DNA of 35,699 nt from Candidatus Bathyarchaeota archaeon (GTDB lineage: Archaea; Thermoproteota; Bathyarchaeia; TCS64), in contig JAOZHP010000069.1 of the NCBI GenBank assembly GCA_026014815.1, positions 1-35,699 on the forward strand. Reading direction: 5' to 3'. The translations under genes and the position numbers were made by a program. Shown in pieces: positions 8,098 through 16,992 of this stretch (positions are counted from its first letter, which is position 1; each line of letters opens with the position of its first letter). The notes beneath the pieces are model-generated. The model was not told the DNA's origin and ran no database searches. It saw only the letters and a list, made by a program, of their open reading frames with translations.

Positions 8098-9006
8098 ATG
8101 GAGATCACTGTACTTGGCACCGCCTCTATTGGTGGTGTGCCTGAGTGGGACTGCACGTGCCCCAACTGCGCTGCTGCCAGAATGAACCATGACCTCAGGA
8201 GAACCAGGTCATCCATCGCTGTGACCGTTGACGGTGACAAACATATCCTCTTCGACGCTGGGCACGACGTCAAGGTACAGCTCGAACAGCATGAACTCAC
8301 TCCCAGACCTAAGGCAGTGGGCGAGACCTTCCGTGAGAGCAGACTGGACTCTGTTTTCCTCACCCATGGCCACGCCGACCACACCGTCGGGCTCGCTGAG
8401 TTCTGCACGGGTAAAAGCTTCGAGATTCCCGTCTATGCTCCCCCTGATCTAATAGACTTCCTCTTCGGCACAGACGACGAGCCTAACTATTTCGGTGATC
8501 TTGGCCGACTCTCAAAGAACTATGTTCTGCCTGTCAAGCTCAACGAGGACAAAGCAGTGATTAGGCTTGGAGAAGTAGAGGTCATTGGCTTCGAGGTGCC
8601 TCACACACAGGTAATGGAGAGTGGACGAAGGTACCCAAGTACAACCTACGCCTACGAGATAAACCACAAAGATAAGCGCCTCATCTACGCGCCTGACCTT
8701 GGGCAGCTAAACGAAAAGGTGTTATCGAGGCTGAAGGGAGCCGATGTTTTCCTCATGGACGCTACCTTCTGGTGGGACGATGAACTGAACCGTGTCAGCG
8801 GTATACCTGTGACAAGTTACCAGCTTGGACACGTGCCACAGGAGGAAGCAGTGGAGCTATTGAAGGATGTGGACGTCGGGCGAGTCGTCTATACCCACTT
8901 CAACCACACAAACCCAGTACTAAATCCATCTGAGCCATACGGTGAAAAAGTGAAGGAGATGGGTCAGGAAATCGCCCACGACGGAATGAAGATCCTGTTA
9001 GACTAG
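8098..9006 (+). CDS. PqqB/PhnP-like metallo-beta-lactamase-fold hydrolase
   Basis: A 302-residue MBL-fold protein. It has LGTASIGGVPEWDCTCPNC at the start, where the CTCPNC cysteines resemble the structural zinc site of PqqB. This is followed by RTRSSIAVTVDG, the metal motif THGHADHTVGL (HxHxDH, about residue 85-95), a later VPHTQ, IYAPDLG and the terminal THFNHTNPV. This last motif is also PqqB-like. No other PQQ genes are present, so it is not evidence for PQQ synthesis. It is more likely a phosphodiesterase or hydrolase of the PhnP/PqqB branch with an unknown substrate. Its stop codon overlaps the convergent proS stop by 3 nt. Confidence 0.82.
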   Translation: MEITVLGTASIGGVPEWDCTCPNCAAARMNHDLRRTRSSIAVTVDGDKHILFDAGHDVKVQLEQHELTPRPKAVGETFRESRLDSVFLTHGHADHTVGLAEFCTGKSFEIPVYAPPDLIDFLFGTDDEPNYFGDLGRLSKNYVLPVKLNEDKAVIRLGEVEVIGFEVPHTQVMESGRRYPSTTYAYEINHKDKRLIYAPDLGQLNEKVLSRLKGADVFLMDATFWWDDELNRVSGIPVTSYQLGHVPQEEAVELLKDVDVGRVVYTHFNHTNPVLNPSEPYGEKVKEMGQEIAHDGMKILLD

Positions 9007-10457
9007 TAGGTCCTTGACACGTAGGCTATGTACTTACCCTCGTCGCCGCAGAGGATGCAGTTGCCTGTGGGTTTCTCCTCGATGTCCCACCGTGTGCCTC
9101 GGATCTCCCCTGACACGAGGTCCTTGATGTTCATGGCGCAGTCAGCGTCTCCACACCAGTTGACTCGGACGATCCTCCGCTCATCCATGTAGCTTTTCAG
9201 CTCATCCATGTTGTAGGCGTCGGCCAATAGCTCATCTAGCTTGGCCTTGCTTTTCTTCTTGAGATTCATGAAGATCTCTTGGAAAAGCTCATGCACTTTA
9301 TCGACGAGATGAGCTTCCTCGACTTGGATTTTCTCGAAGTTGTCCCTCCGGACCAGTGTCGCCTTCTTGTTCTCAGCTTCCCTGGGACCTACCTCTAGTC
9401 GGAGAGGTACGCCGTACATCTCCCACTTGTAGTACTTGTCGCCTGGGTTGAACCGGGTGTCATCGTCGAGGACCACCCTGATGCCTGCCTCTTGGAGCTT
9501 TGCCTCTAGCCTCTTGGCGTAGTTGATGGTGAGCTCCCCCTTCTTCTTGAACAGGATGGGGATTATCACTAGCTGCTTGGGGGCTACCTTGGGGGGAAGC
9601 ACAAGACCATGGTCGTCTCCGTGGTGGCTGATAGTCGCAGCGAGCGTCCTGCCGAAGCCCATACCGTAGCATGTGGTGATGGCTGTCGCCTGTTCACCGT
9701 TCGGGTCCTCATATGTGAGCTCGAATGCTTTGGCAAAGTTGTATCCTAGCTGATGTACTGTGCCTATCTGGTTTACTTTTCCATCTGGGTTCCATGTATC
9801 AAAAGCGATGCTGTAGTCTGCACCTGCAAACTTGTCAAAGTCAGGGCGCTTCAACATAATGTATGAAAGTCCTAGTCTATCGTAGACGCTCCGATAGATC
9901 TTGGCAGCGTTTTTAACCTCTTTCTCTGCGTCATCATAGTTCACGTGAGCAGTGTGACCCTCGTTCCATAGGAACTCTCGGCCCCTGTATAGGGGTCTGG
10001 TTGCTTTTGTCTCATAGCGATATACGTTGCAGGTCTGATGCATCCTTATTGGTAGGTCTTGGTGGCTCCTCATCCAGAGTTTGAACATGGGGTAGATCGC
10101 GGTCTCGCTGGTTGGTCTCAGTATCAGTTTTCTTTCTAGCTCGTTTTCTCCTGCGTGAGTTATCCAAAATACTTCGCCGCTGAATCCCTCTATGTGATCC
10201 TCTTCTTTCTGGAACGCGTCTTCGGGTATAACAACCGGGAACTGCATCGGCTCGTTGCCGTTCTTCTCTAATCCTTCTTCAAGCATCCCGATGATGCGTT
10301 TCGCTATACTCATACCCCACCCTGTGTAGACAGAGAAGCCTTTCACAGGATAGCGGTCATCCACTATCTTCGCCTCAAGGAGCACATTGTCGTACCATTC
10401 GCTAAAGTTGTCCTTGGCGAGTAGTTCTTTTCTATTAGAGGACTTGTTCCCAGTCAT
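9003..10457 (-). CDS. proS: Prolyl-tRNA synthetase, archaeal/eukaryotic type
   Basis: About 484 residues of class II aminoacyl-tRNA synthetase without the bacterial editing insertion. Visible parts: motif 2 region TCNVYRYETKATRPLYRGREFLW (in segments), IAFDTWNPDGKVNQIGT, the class II motif 3 GMGFGRTLAA, the anticodon-binding domain beginning LVIIPILFKKK, and a C-terminal zinc-type domain with WCGDADCAMNIKD and CILCGDEG, as in archaeal ProRS. It charges tRNA-Pro. The frame extends to 10622, but that extension is AT-rich and non-homologous. The ATG at 10457 (MTGNKSSNRKELL) has a ribosome site GAAGAGG and a TATA-like TTTTTAAAAC about 40 nt upstream. Confidence 0.95.
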   Translation of the reverse strand: MTGNKSSNRKELLAKDNFSEWYDNVLLEAKIVDDRYPVKGFSVYTGWGMSIAKRIIGMLEEGLEKNGNEPMQFPVVIPEDAFQKEEDHIEGFSGEVFWITHAGENELERKLILRPTSETAIYPMFKLWMRSHQDLPIRMHQTCNVYRYETKATRPLYRGREFLWNEGHTAHVNYDDAEKEVKNAAKIYRSVYDRLGLSYIMLKRPDFDKFAGADYSIAFDTWNPDGKVNQIGTVHQLGYNFAKAFELTYEDPNGEQATAITTCYGMGFGRTLAATISHHGDDHGLVLPPKVAPKQLVIIPILFKKKGELTINYAKRLEAKLQEAGIRVVLDDDTRFNPGDKYYKWEMYGVPLRLEVGPREAENKKATLVRRDNFEKIQVEEAHLVDKVHELFQEIFMNLKKKSKAKLDELLADAYNMDELKSYMDERRIVRVNWCGDADCAMNIKDLVSGEIRGTRWDIEEKPTGNCILCGDEGKYIAYVSRTY

Positions 10458-10632
10458 GTCTAGTTCCTCTTCCACCAGATTGTGGCGTAGAGTTTTAAAA
10501 AGGTAAGGGAAAGCTATCAATGAAGGACAGCAATTGATGGTTTCTTCATGAGGAAATGATTCAATAAAGCAGGATAGCACAATTTTTGTTGAAAAATGAT
10601 AGATTTTTTTACTAAAAATCAATAGTTTAAAA

Positions 10633-10643
10633 TGTTAAATAAT
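10633..10643 (+). promoter_or_regulatory. TATA-like element of the DUF835/GH3 locus
   Basis: TGTTAAATAAT lies about 29 nt before the ATG at 10667 in a very AT-rich stretch. It supports the ATG as a near-leaderless start rather than an upstream TTG at 10646. Confidence 0.35.
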
Positions 10644-10666
10644 AATTGCAGACTGTTATTTTCGTA

Positions 10667-11842
10667 ATGAATGAGTTTTATACTCTAGCTCTGAGGATGA
10701 TTAATGGATTAATTACTGTTTTTTTCTTTCCTCTAATTTATAGAAGTTATAGAAAAACTGGAAAAAGATTCTATCTGCTCTGGGGCGTAGGTTATTTCTT
10801 ATATGGAATAGGTATTGTAATCATAGCTTTCCTTCAGTTGCTCTATAACGAAGTTTCTCTGGGGGTAGAAGTTGTTTTCTTTGTATTCTCGTTGATAGGG
10901 TTTTCTCTCGTGTTAACAGGCGTAGGTGATCTCTTTGATAAAGCCAAACTCGTGTTTTTTTCCTCCCTCAGTGTACCTCTGATAATAGTCATACTTTATT
11001 TCACGACTCAACCCCGCTTACTTGGTTCCCTCGTAGCTTTGACTCCGTATTTCTTCATAACGTTTGCTTTGGCAGTTATAAAAAAATACTATAATCCTCC
11101 CATCGAGATGTTTGTTATTGGATGGACTATCCTATCACTTGCGAATATTGGATTGTTGTTAGGATCTATCGAGCCATTTTTCGTAGAGGTAATCGCGATA
11201 TTCGCTAAGATTATTATTATTAACGGAGTCCTCTACCAAAGATTCTCTTTTCTCGCAGACGATCTTACTAGGTATCTGATATCTGGATCTCCCATTGAAT
11301 ATTATGAGGCAAAGAATGGTAAAATTGCCTTAATCAACGCTTCAAAGGCGTCAAAAATTGAGGAGATCACGTGGATAAAAAGAAGAGCAAAAGAAAACCA
11401 TCTGAAGGAGATACGGACGATTCTTGTGTCCATGTACGATCTAATTTCATTATCTGACCTTAGACAAAACGGTGTAGGTGAAGATGACCTGTATTATGTC
11501 CGGATGATACAGGGTCTCGTAAAGACTCAACCAGTCTTTGATGAACAGACGATGACGATCAATGATGACCTGACTGACCTGAATCAGTTTATCATGGATG
11601 TAATTCAGTTCTCAAATGAAAGGCGAATCAACTGTCAGATAATAATCTATACTCTATCTTCTCTGATTCATACACATGGTTGGAAACGAGTGTATTCGTT
11701 CCTACTGCCCAAAATAACGCAAATAAAAACCAGCCTCACAGACTTGTATATTTTATATTATCCTAACACTCATTCAAATACATCTGATATCGTTAAATTC
11801 GAACGTATCTCGGATGAAGTAAATGATATAAAAAAGGGTTGA
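10667..11842 (+). CDS. Seven-helix membrane protein with DUF835-like C-terminal domain (copy 1)
   Basis: About 391 residues. The first 200 contain seven hydrophobic segments, for example LITVFFFPLIY, YFLYGIGIVIIAF, VVFFVFSLIGFSLVL, VPLIIVILYF, LTPYFFITFALAVI, FVIGWTILSLANIGLLL and IAIFAKIIIINGVLY. The cytoplasmic part (about 210-391) has IRTILVSMYDLIS and SSLIHTHGWKRVYSFLLPK. This resembles DUF835, a domain often linked to archaeal KaiC-like or sensory proteins. A paralogue with the same layout lies at 13537. The next gene (GH3-like) begins 2 nt after the stop, so they share a transcript. A membrane sensor or scaffold is the likely role; the ligand is unknown. Codon use is AT-rich compared with genes before 10.5 kb. 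Confidence 0.72.
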   Translation: MNEFYTLALRMINGLITVFFFPLIYRSYRKTGKRFYLLWGVGYFLYGIGIVIIAFLQLLYNEVSLGVEVVFFVFSLIGFSLVLTGVGDLFDKAKLVFFSSLSVPLIIVILYFTTQPRLLGSLVALTPYFFITFALAVIKKYYNPPIEMFVIGWTILSLANIGLLLGSIEPFFVEVIAIFAKIIIINGVLYQRFSFLADDLTRYLISGSPIEYYEAKNGKIALINASKASKIEEITWIKRRAKENHLKEIRTILVSMYDLISLSDLRQNGVGEDDLYYVRMIQGLVKTQPVFDEQTMTINDDLTDLNQFIMDVIQFSNERRINCQIIIYTLSSLIHTHGWKRVYSFLLPKITQIKTSLTDLYILYYPNTHSNTSDIVKFERISDEVNDIKKG

Positions 11843-11844
11843 AA

Positions 11845-13266
11845 ATGTCAAAGTTTATTCAAAAACAGATTGTTAACCTCTTGAGTAAATACTCCTTGGG
11901 TTTTCTTTACGAGAAGAATCCTCAGAAAAAAATGGAGCTATTGAACAAAAAGAAGATTGAACAAATCTCAAAAACAAGGATAGGTAACGCCATAGGAATT
12001 TCACGTGGCACTGGTCAGAGGAGTGCTCCATTCACAGATTACATGGTGTATAAAAAATACTTCGAGTCCCCGAGCGAGGGGGACTTTCTATATCCCCTCA
12101 AAGACTACCTTAAGGTCATTACAAGCGGTACCATGGGTCGACCCAAAAAATACCTTCTCCCAAAGAAGGCGTTAATGGATAACATGAAAAAAACTGGGTT
12201 AGCTGCACTATTAGTGAACACTCATGATGGAGAGAAGATCACTTTCGAGATAGGGGACACATTTTATACCAATATTCCAGGTGGATCGCAGGTCTCAGCA
12301 TACCTGTACGAGATCGGTGGAAACCAGATGATTAATTTTCTTAATCGATGTCCAGACCCTAACCTGCCTTTTCAGGTGAAGGTTGATTATTTCGTTGATC
12401 ATTACAAAGAGATAGATATCGCTTACATGATGGTTCCGACTCTTTTAGATGAAGTATACCCGAGGATCGGTGAGCCGTTTAACCTCAAAGGATTTCTAAC
12501 ACAGGATACAGCTGCACGAGTTTACAAAGATAAGATAATGAAAATCACTGGGAATTACCCAAAAGTGACGTATGGCTCAACCGAGTCATTTGCCCCATCG
12601 ATTGCATCAATCCAGTATCCTGGTGCATTCATCTTCGACTGGAGGGTTCATTATTACGAGTTCATCCCAGAGCAAAACATGCTAGAGACGCCAAGCGATC
12701 CAGCTGAGGTCGAGGTTGTTGATCTTTTCAACGTCGAGGTAGATGAGAGGTACCAGCTTGTGCTAAGCCCACACCTTGCAGACATACACAGATACTTAAT
12801 TCCTGATATCTTTCAATGTGTTTCTCTTGGAGAAGATGTCCACAACACGGACTTACCAGTGTTCAGGTACTATTCCCGTGCAGACCGACTCATAGTTCTT
12901 CATAATTTTACTCGTATCAACGAAGACGAGTTAATTCAAGTCATTAGTGAGGCTAAGATTGAACACACCGACTTTACAGCGCAGAAGATTGTGGAAGAAC
13001 ATAAGGACTATATGAAAATCTATGTTGAGCTTAAGGAGCCGATGCCGTTGGAGGAGGTTCATAGAAAGATAAATGAGGCATTTATAGACATCGATAAAGA
13101 CTGGCGAGACTTTGTTAACTTCGTGAAATATATACCATTAAAGATCGAGTTATTGCCTAGGGGTACATTCAAACGGTATCTCTCTGAAAAGCATGGTATG
13201 TACCGTATTGATAGGATAGGAATGAAGCGTGAGAACTTGAATCAACTTATCAACGATGATATTTAA
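11845..13266 (+). CDS. GH3-like acyl/aminoacyl-adenylating enzyme
   Basis: About 473 residues of the adenylate-forming superfamily, closest in motif order to the GH3 family. It has an ATP loop TSGTMGRPKKYLLPK (about residues 89-103), IPGGSQVSAY, VTYGSTESFAPS, VHYYEFIPE (a GH3 hallmark), ADIHRYLIPD, and VFRYYSRADRLIVLHNFTRI near the hinge. Plant GH3 enzymes join amino acids to carboxylic acid hormones via an acyl-AMP; microbial homologues are mostly uncharacterised. An activity making an acyl-AMP or amide conjugate is inferred. The ATG at 11845 follows AAAAAGGG in the previous gene and sits 2 nt after its stop. Placement between two membrane DUF835-like proteins suggests one signalling or small-molecule pathway. 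Confidence 0.8.
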   Translation: MSKFIQKQIVNLLSKYSLGFLYEKNPQKKMELLNKKKIEQISKTRIGNAIGISRGTGQRSAPFTDYMVYKKYFESPSEGDFLYPLKDYLKVITSGTMGRPKKYLLPKKALMDNMKKTGLAALLVNTHDGEKITFEIGDTFYTNIPGGSQVSAYLYEIGGNQMINFLNRCPDPNLPFQVKVDYFVDHYKEIDIAYMMVPTLLDEVYPRIGEPFNLKGFLTQDTAARVYKDKIMKITGNYPKVTYGSTESFAPSIASIQYPGAFIFDWRVHYYEFIPEQNMLETPSDPAEVEVVDLFNVEVDERYQLVLSPHLADIHRYLIPDIFQCVSLGEDVHNTDLPVFRYYSRADRLIVLHNFTRINEDELIQVISEAKIEHTDFTAQKIVEEHKDYMKIYVELKEPMPLEEVHRKINEAFIDIDKDWRDFVNFVKYIPLKIELLPRGTFKRYLSEKHGMYRIDRIGMKRENLNQLINDDI

Positions 13267-13536
13267 TTTTTCTATTCGAATATATTAACCTGTCAATATT
13301 TAATAATTATATAATTAAGATGGAGATAATTAATACATACTTATCATGAAATTAGCATCATAAATATTATCAATAATAAAAACATTTAAAAAATATCGAT
13401 ATAAGAAACCTTTAAACTCTAATAATCAATAACATAATAATAACTTAGTAGTTATAAAAACACTAAAAAATCAAAGAACATTTATCGTAGAATCGTTGCA
13501 TTCATATTATAAAGTTCAGGAAAATGGGGTGAAAGT
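13267..13536. other. AT-rich intergenic spacer
   Basis: 270 bp of extremely AT-rich DNA between the GH3-like gene and the second DUF835-like gene. It contains several TATA-like stretches and no convincing ORF. A ribosome site GGGGTGA at about 13525-13532 belongs to the downstream gene. Confidence 0.5.
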
Positions 13537-14694
13537 TTGGTAGAGACGATGATACTATTGTTCGGCCTGCTCAACGGTGTCTCGACTTATTTCCCAGTGT
13601 TTTTACTCATTAATACCTATCAAAAAACATCAAGAAGATTTTATTTATATTGGGGAACCGGGTACGGGTTATTCGGTCTCAGTTTTATACCACTTCTACT
13701 AGTACAAACTTTAAACATAGATATTCGATGGGAAACTTTCAGCGTGTCATTATTGATAACTGGATTTTTCATCATGTATTTTGGTGTCTCGCGGTTATTT
13801 AAGGAAAAACGAATCATGGTTCCCCTTTTTATGGTATTCCTACTCTCCGTTGTTTCTGCCATTTATTACTGGAAAATACTATCCGACATCTCACTCTTTT
13901 TCATTCTCCCTTCCTTATTAATGACCGCCAGCATAGGTACGATTTCTCTTAGATGGAAAATTGACTTAAAACTCCTGATTACTGGTTGGGCATTTCTCTT
14001 CCTCAATCAACTTGGATATTCATTAGATTTTATTGACTTTGCCTTTGCAAGTATAATCGCCATTTTCTCAAAAATATTGATCTGCTGGGGGATGCTTCAG
14101 CCAGGATTTTCTTTTCTAGTAGAAGATATTCAAATCCCCTCCCTGAGCAAGACTTCCAGAAACAATCGGTATGAGTTGAAAGGAGGCTTCACTCTCGTAT
14201 CTCTTTTTAACAGTCAAAAAGAGCGGGAGTTACAATGGATAAAAGACAGGGTAAATAATAATGCGCGTAATGGAATACGAACTATCCTCATCTCACTTTA
14301 CGATTTAATCTCCCCGTCAGACATCGACGAGATCATTTTATCGAAGGATTTCTTTCTTGTGAGGGTCCTTCCTGGCATTAGAAGCTCTGACACACTCTTT
14401 GAGAAACAAATTATCCAAATCAATGACAACATCAGTTATATAGATCTCCTTATCTCTGATATCATTAATTTTAGCAACGAAAACAAGTGTAGTTGTGAAA
14501 TTATCATTTACTCGTTTTCTCATCTTATTCACACTCATGGATGGCGGAGAGTATACTCATTTTTAATCTCAAAAAACCCGTTAATCAAATCAAGTTACGT
14601 CAACGTAACAGGGTTCTATTACCCAGAGTCTCATGAGGACGCTTCTGGGATAGCTATTTTCGAGAAACTTGCTGACCAAATAATATCAAAATGA
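13537..14694 (+). CDS. Seven-helix membrane protein with DUF835-like C-terminal domain (copy 2)
   Basis: A 385-residue paralogue of the protein at 10667 with the same seven hydrophobic segments and C-terminal domain. Shared landmarks are RRFYLYWGTGYGLFG, IAIFSKILICWGML, IRTILISLYDLIS, and SHLIHTHGWRRVYSFLISK, which is almost identical to copy 1. The start is a TTG at 13537 with ribosome site GGGGTGA 4 nt upstream; an ATG at 13549 is the alternative. The gene ends 13 nt from the stop of the convergent KaiC-like ATPase. Duplication of this protein around an adenylating enzyme is the notable point. Function unknown. Confidence 0.72.
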   Translation: MVETMILLFGLLNGVSTYFPVFLLINTYQKTSRRFYLYWGTGYGLFGLSFIPLLLVQTLNIDIRWETFSVSLLITGFFIMYFGVSRLFKEKRIMVPLFMVFLLSVVSAIYYWKILSDISLFFILPSLLMTASIGTISLRWKIDLKLLITGWAFLFLNQLGYSLDFIDFAFASIIAIFSKILICWGMLQPGFSFLVEDIQIPSLSKTSRNNRYELKGGFTLVSLFNSQKERELQWIKDRVNNNARNGIRTILISLYDLISPSDIDEIILSKDFFLVRVLPGIRSSDTLFEKQIIQINDNISYIDLLISDIINFSNENKCSCEIIIYSFSHLIHTHGWRRVYSFLISKNPLIKSSYVNVTGFYYPESHEDASGIAIFEKLADQIISK

Positions 14695-14707
14695 TGGAAA
14701 GTTGAGG

Positions 14708-15442
14708 TTATATCAGAACTGGCTCCTTGCTGAAAACTTGGAATCCACGTGAAGTAATAGCATATCTCCGAGGTTGATCATCGAAGTCAATTCCTCGCAT
14801 CTTGTCGATGCGGATCGTCTTGGTTAGCTTGTAATCTTTTATGTCCTTTCCTAAAAGCACGACGCCGTCAGCCAAGAACATCTCCATGTAGAAGTCGTTT
14901 TCCTTAGGCATACCCTCGGTAGTGATTACGGCTGAGCACCCCAGATTTCGTATCGATTCGAATAGTTTTCCGATGAGGAACCGTTTCTTTCCCGAACGCT
15001 GCTCATGGACAAGTATGCTAGTGAGAGGGTCGAGAATGATGTGTTTTGCATTGATCTTCTTCACCAGCATCTCGATCTCGTGATCTATACTGAACTGTAG
15101 CTTACCTCTCACTCTGTCTACGGGCTCAACGACTCCCTGACTATGTGGGACCATGAATAAGTCAAGATACTCCACCAATCCCTTCTCGCATACCTGTGAA
15201 ACGTCCCATCCAAAAGCCAGTGCGTTCTTAATCTTCTTCTTCATGGATTCTTCGAGAGAGACATAGACACATGGTTCTCTTCTATCTGTGGCTGCCATCA
15301 TGTATTGTAAAGTGAAGATGGTTTTCCCGACTCCTGACCCGCCACAGACCAGCAGGATGCTGTTGTCTGGCATTCCTCCGCCCAGCATTTCGTCTAGTCC
15401 TGTTACTCCTGTTGATATTCTTGGTGGCTCGTTTTCAGTCAT
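14708..15442 (-). CDS. KaiC-like RecA-superfamily ATPase (single domain)
   Basis: A 244-residue protein with one KaiC/RecA-like ATPase domain. It starts RISTGVTGLDEMLGGGMP, a KaiC signature. Walker A is GGSGVGKT at residues 34-41, a catalytic glutamate pair is in YVSLEES, and Walker B is HIILDPLTS. The tail RIDKMRGIDFDDQPRRYAI also fits the family. Archaeal KaiC-like ATPases are linked to signalling networks, often with DUF835 or receiver domains, and not to circadian clocks. Convergence with two DUF835-like membrane proteins makes a functional link plausible. The gene is monocistronic by layout. Confidence 0.87.
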   Translation of the reverse strand: MTENEPPRISTGVTGLDEMLGGGMPDNSILLVCGGSGVGKTIFTLQYMMAATDRREPCVYVSLEESMKKKIKNALAFGWDVSQVCEKGLVEYLDLFMVPHSQGVVEPVDRVRGKLQFSIDHEIEMLVKKINAKHIILDPLTSILVHEQRSGKKRFLIGKLFESIRNLGCSAVITTEGMPKENDFYMEMFLADGVVLLGKDIKDYKLTKTIRIDKMRGIDFDDQPRRYAITSRGFQVFSKEPVLI

Positions 15443-15737
15443 TTTTTCGTCCAGCTTAGATTTTCTTCTCCGTGGGTGAGATTAAATGTACAATAAACCA
15501 GTTTTCCGTCATTCTGGCTCATTCACTTTCTGTCTCTCACTCAGGAGTAAAGTATTCTTTGATGTAGGTTTTATTTTATTTATATTTTGTTAATAAAACT
15601 ATCATCCGTTAAATGGTTCAAGAGTTCTACTCCTTTTCATGGTCAATTTCTATCGTTATTAAACGCCAAATAAACCAACTTGAAGAACCTGTGTACCAAA
15701 GACTTAGCCTTAAAACTAGCTGATAGGTGAATATACT
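15443..15737. other. Divergent intergenic region
   Basis: 295 bp between the KaiC-like gene and the ferredoxin-like gene. No convincing ORF or structured RNA was seen. A TATA-like CTTAAAACTA near 15709-15718 and ribosome site AGGTGA at 15725-15730 serve the gene at 15738. Confidence 0.45.
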
Positions 15738-16403
15738 ATGCGTTTAATGAGAGGTGGGAAGACGGAGCGGTACTATACCGACGAGGAGCTTCAGGCGATC
15801 ACAGATGACCTTGTGAAAGCCGTCACCATCCCTGTGAACACCCGGATCGAGGTGGATCACCGAGTCTTCGACCTCTCCGAGATGAAAACCATCTTGGAGA
15901 ACGCGAGAAAAATAGCGTTACAGGACTGTGGATGTAAGACTGCGCATCAGAACTGCGATAACCCACGAGATGTGTGCATAAGCCTCGACAAGACCGCTGA
16001 TGAACTGCTTTCGAGCGACGCGTATGAGTCACGTGAGATAACCCTTGAGGAGGCTCTCAGGGTTCTTGAGAAGAGCCATGAAGCCGGCTTAGTGCATATG
16101 GCTTACACAATGAAGGGTGACAACACGCCGGGGCTAGTATGCAGCTGCTGTGCTTGCTGCTATACTTTGGGCAGTCTCCTGCGGAACGGTGTGCATACAC
16201 AGATACTGACGTCACGTTACGTCGCTGAGGATGATAAGGGAAAATGTGACTCATGCGGGAAATGTGTAGAAAGATGCATCTTCCTTGCTAGAAACATGAG
16301 TGAGGGAGAGCTTGTATATGACCAGACCAAGTGTTTTGGGTGTGGTCTCTGCGTGTCAACTTGTCCCCCAGATGTCATCTCATTGGTGCCTAGGCTCCAC
16401 TAA
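15738..16403 (+). CDS. Cysteine-rich 2[4Fe-4S] ferredoxin-like protein
   Basis: A 221-residue protein with two ferredoxin cluster motifs at the C-terminus: CDSCGKCVERC and CFGCGLCVSTCPP. The N-terminal two thirds also contain clustered cysteines, DCGCKTAHQNC then NPRDVC at about 57-74, and a dense CSCCACC at about 137-143. Those groups could bind another cluster or metal, so this is more than a simple ferredoxin. It probably transfers electrons to or from an unidentified oxidoreductase. The ATG at 15738 has ribosome site AGGTGA 7 nt upstream and a TATA-like element before that. The next gene starts 15 nt after its stop, so the two are likely cotranscribed. Confidence 0.82.
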   Translation: MRLMRGGKTERYYTDEELQAITDDLVKAVTIPVNTRIEVDHRVFDLSEMKTILENARKIALQDCGCKTAHQNCDNPRDVCISLDKTADELLSSDAYESREITLEEALRVLEKSHEAGLVHMAYTMKGDNTPGLVCSCCACCYTLGSLLRNGVHTQILTSRYVAEDDKGKCDSCGKCVERCIFLARNMSEGELVYDQTKCFGCGLCVSTCPPDVISLVPRLH

Positions 16404-16418
16404 GCAGTAGGTGAGATG

Positions 16419-16946
16419 ATGGATAAGCGTCTTAGAGAACTCCTTCTAGGGCACATTGAGAGACATCCAGCTATTCAGGCAAGGGACATCTACAAGCTGT
16501 TGTTTCAGGGCGTGTTCGGTGTCGGTCACCTTATCTCTGAGAAAACATGGGACAGTCTTCGGGAGGAAGCAGGAAGAATCAATATTGATGATCATCCCGA
16601 GGAACCCTTGGTCGAGGAGGTCTCGCCGGATGGATCGATGATCAGGGTGAACCTTCGGCCATATCTCCGAGCGGGGCACAGCTTGGAGTCATTGTATCAG
16701 GCTATGAAGGAGTCAGCGACTCATGAAGGCGATGAGGCGGTATTCTTGGGGTACTGGGAGCCTTTCAAGCAGCTGGTAACGGAGCAGGGTCTTCCATTCA
16801 TAGTGGAGTCCATCGAGAAGCTTGATGAATCAATGGCAGAGGAAGGAGTTAAGCCGAAACACCACACTCAGAAATACCGAGACGCATATTACCCAGCATA
16901 CAGGGTCGTTAAACTTGATATCTATCAGAGACTGTGTTTGTCCTAA
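16419..16946 (+). CDS. Conserved-looking soluble protein, unknown function
   Basis: About 175 residues, no membrane segments and one cysteine near the end. It starts MDKRLRELLLGHIERHPA and includes DIYKLLFQGVFGVGHLI, SMIRVNLRPYLRAG and HTQKYRDAYYPAYRVV. I do not recognise a named family. The ATG at 16419 is favoured over the one at 16416 because the ribosome site AGGTGA (16409-16414) is then 4 nt away. It follows the ferredoxin-like gene by 15 nt and is probably in the same operon. Confidence 0.7.
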   Translation: MDKRLRELLLGHIERHPAIQARDIYKLLFQGVFGVGHLISEKTWDSLREEAGRINIDDHPEEPLVEEVSPDGSMIRVNLRPYLRAGHSLESLYQAMKESATHEGDEAVFLGYWEPFKQLVTEQGLPFIVESIEKLDESMAEEGVKPKHHTQKYRDAYYPAYRVVKLDIYQRLCLS

Positions 16947-16992
16947 AGGTTAATTAAAAAAAAGGCATCAAGCCAAGTTTTATGGATGCATC

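Noticed and set aside
8098-9006. Evidence for PQQ synthesis from the PqqB-like gene
   Set aside because: No pqqA, pqqC, pqqD or pqqE is nearby, and PqqB-like folds are common in unrelated hydrolases.
10458-10622. N-terminal extension of ProRS
   Set aside because: AT-rich, unlike ProRS, and the ATG at 10457 has a ribosome site and promoter.
14708-15442. Circadian clock system from the KaiC-like gene
   Set aside because: Only one ATPase domain, no KaiA or KaiB; archaeal KaiC-like proteins are a wide family with other roles.
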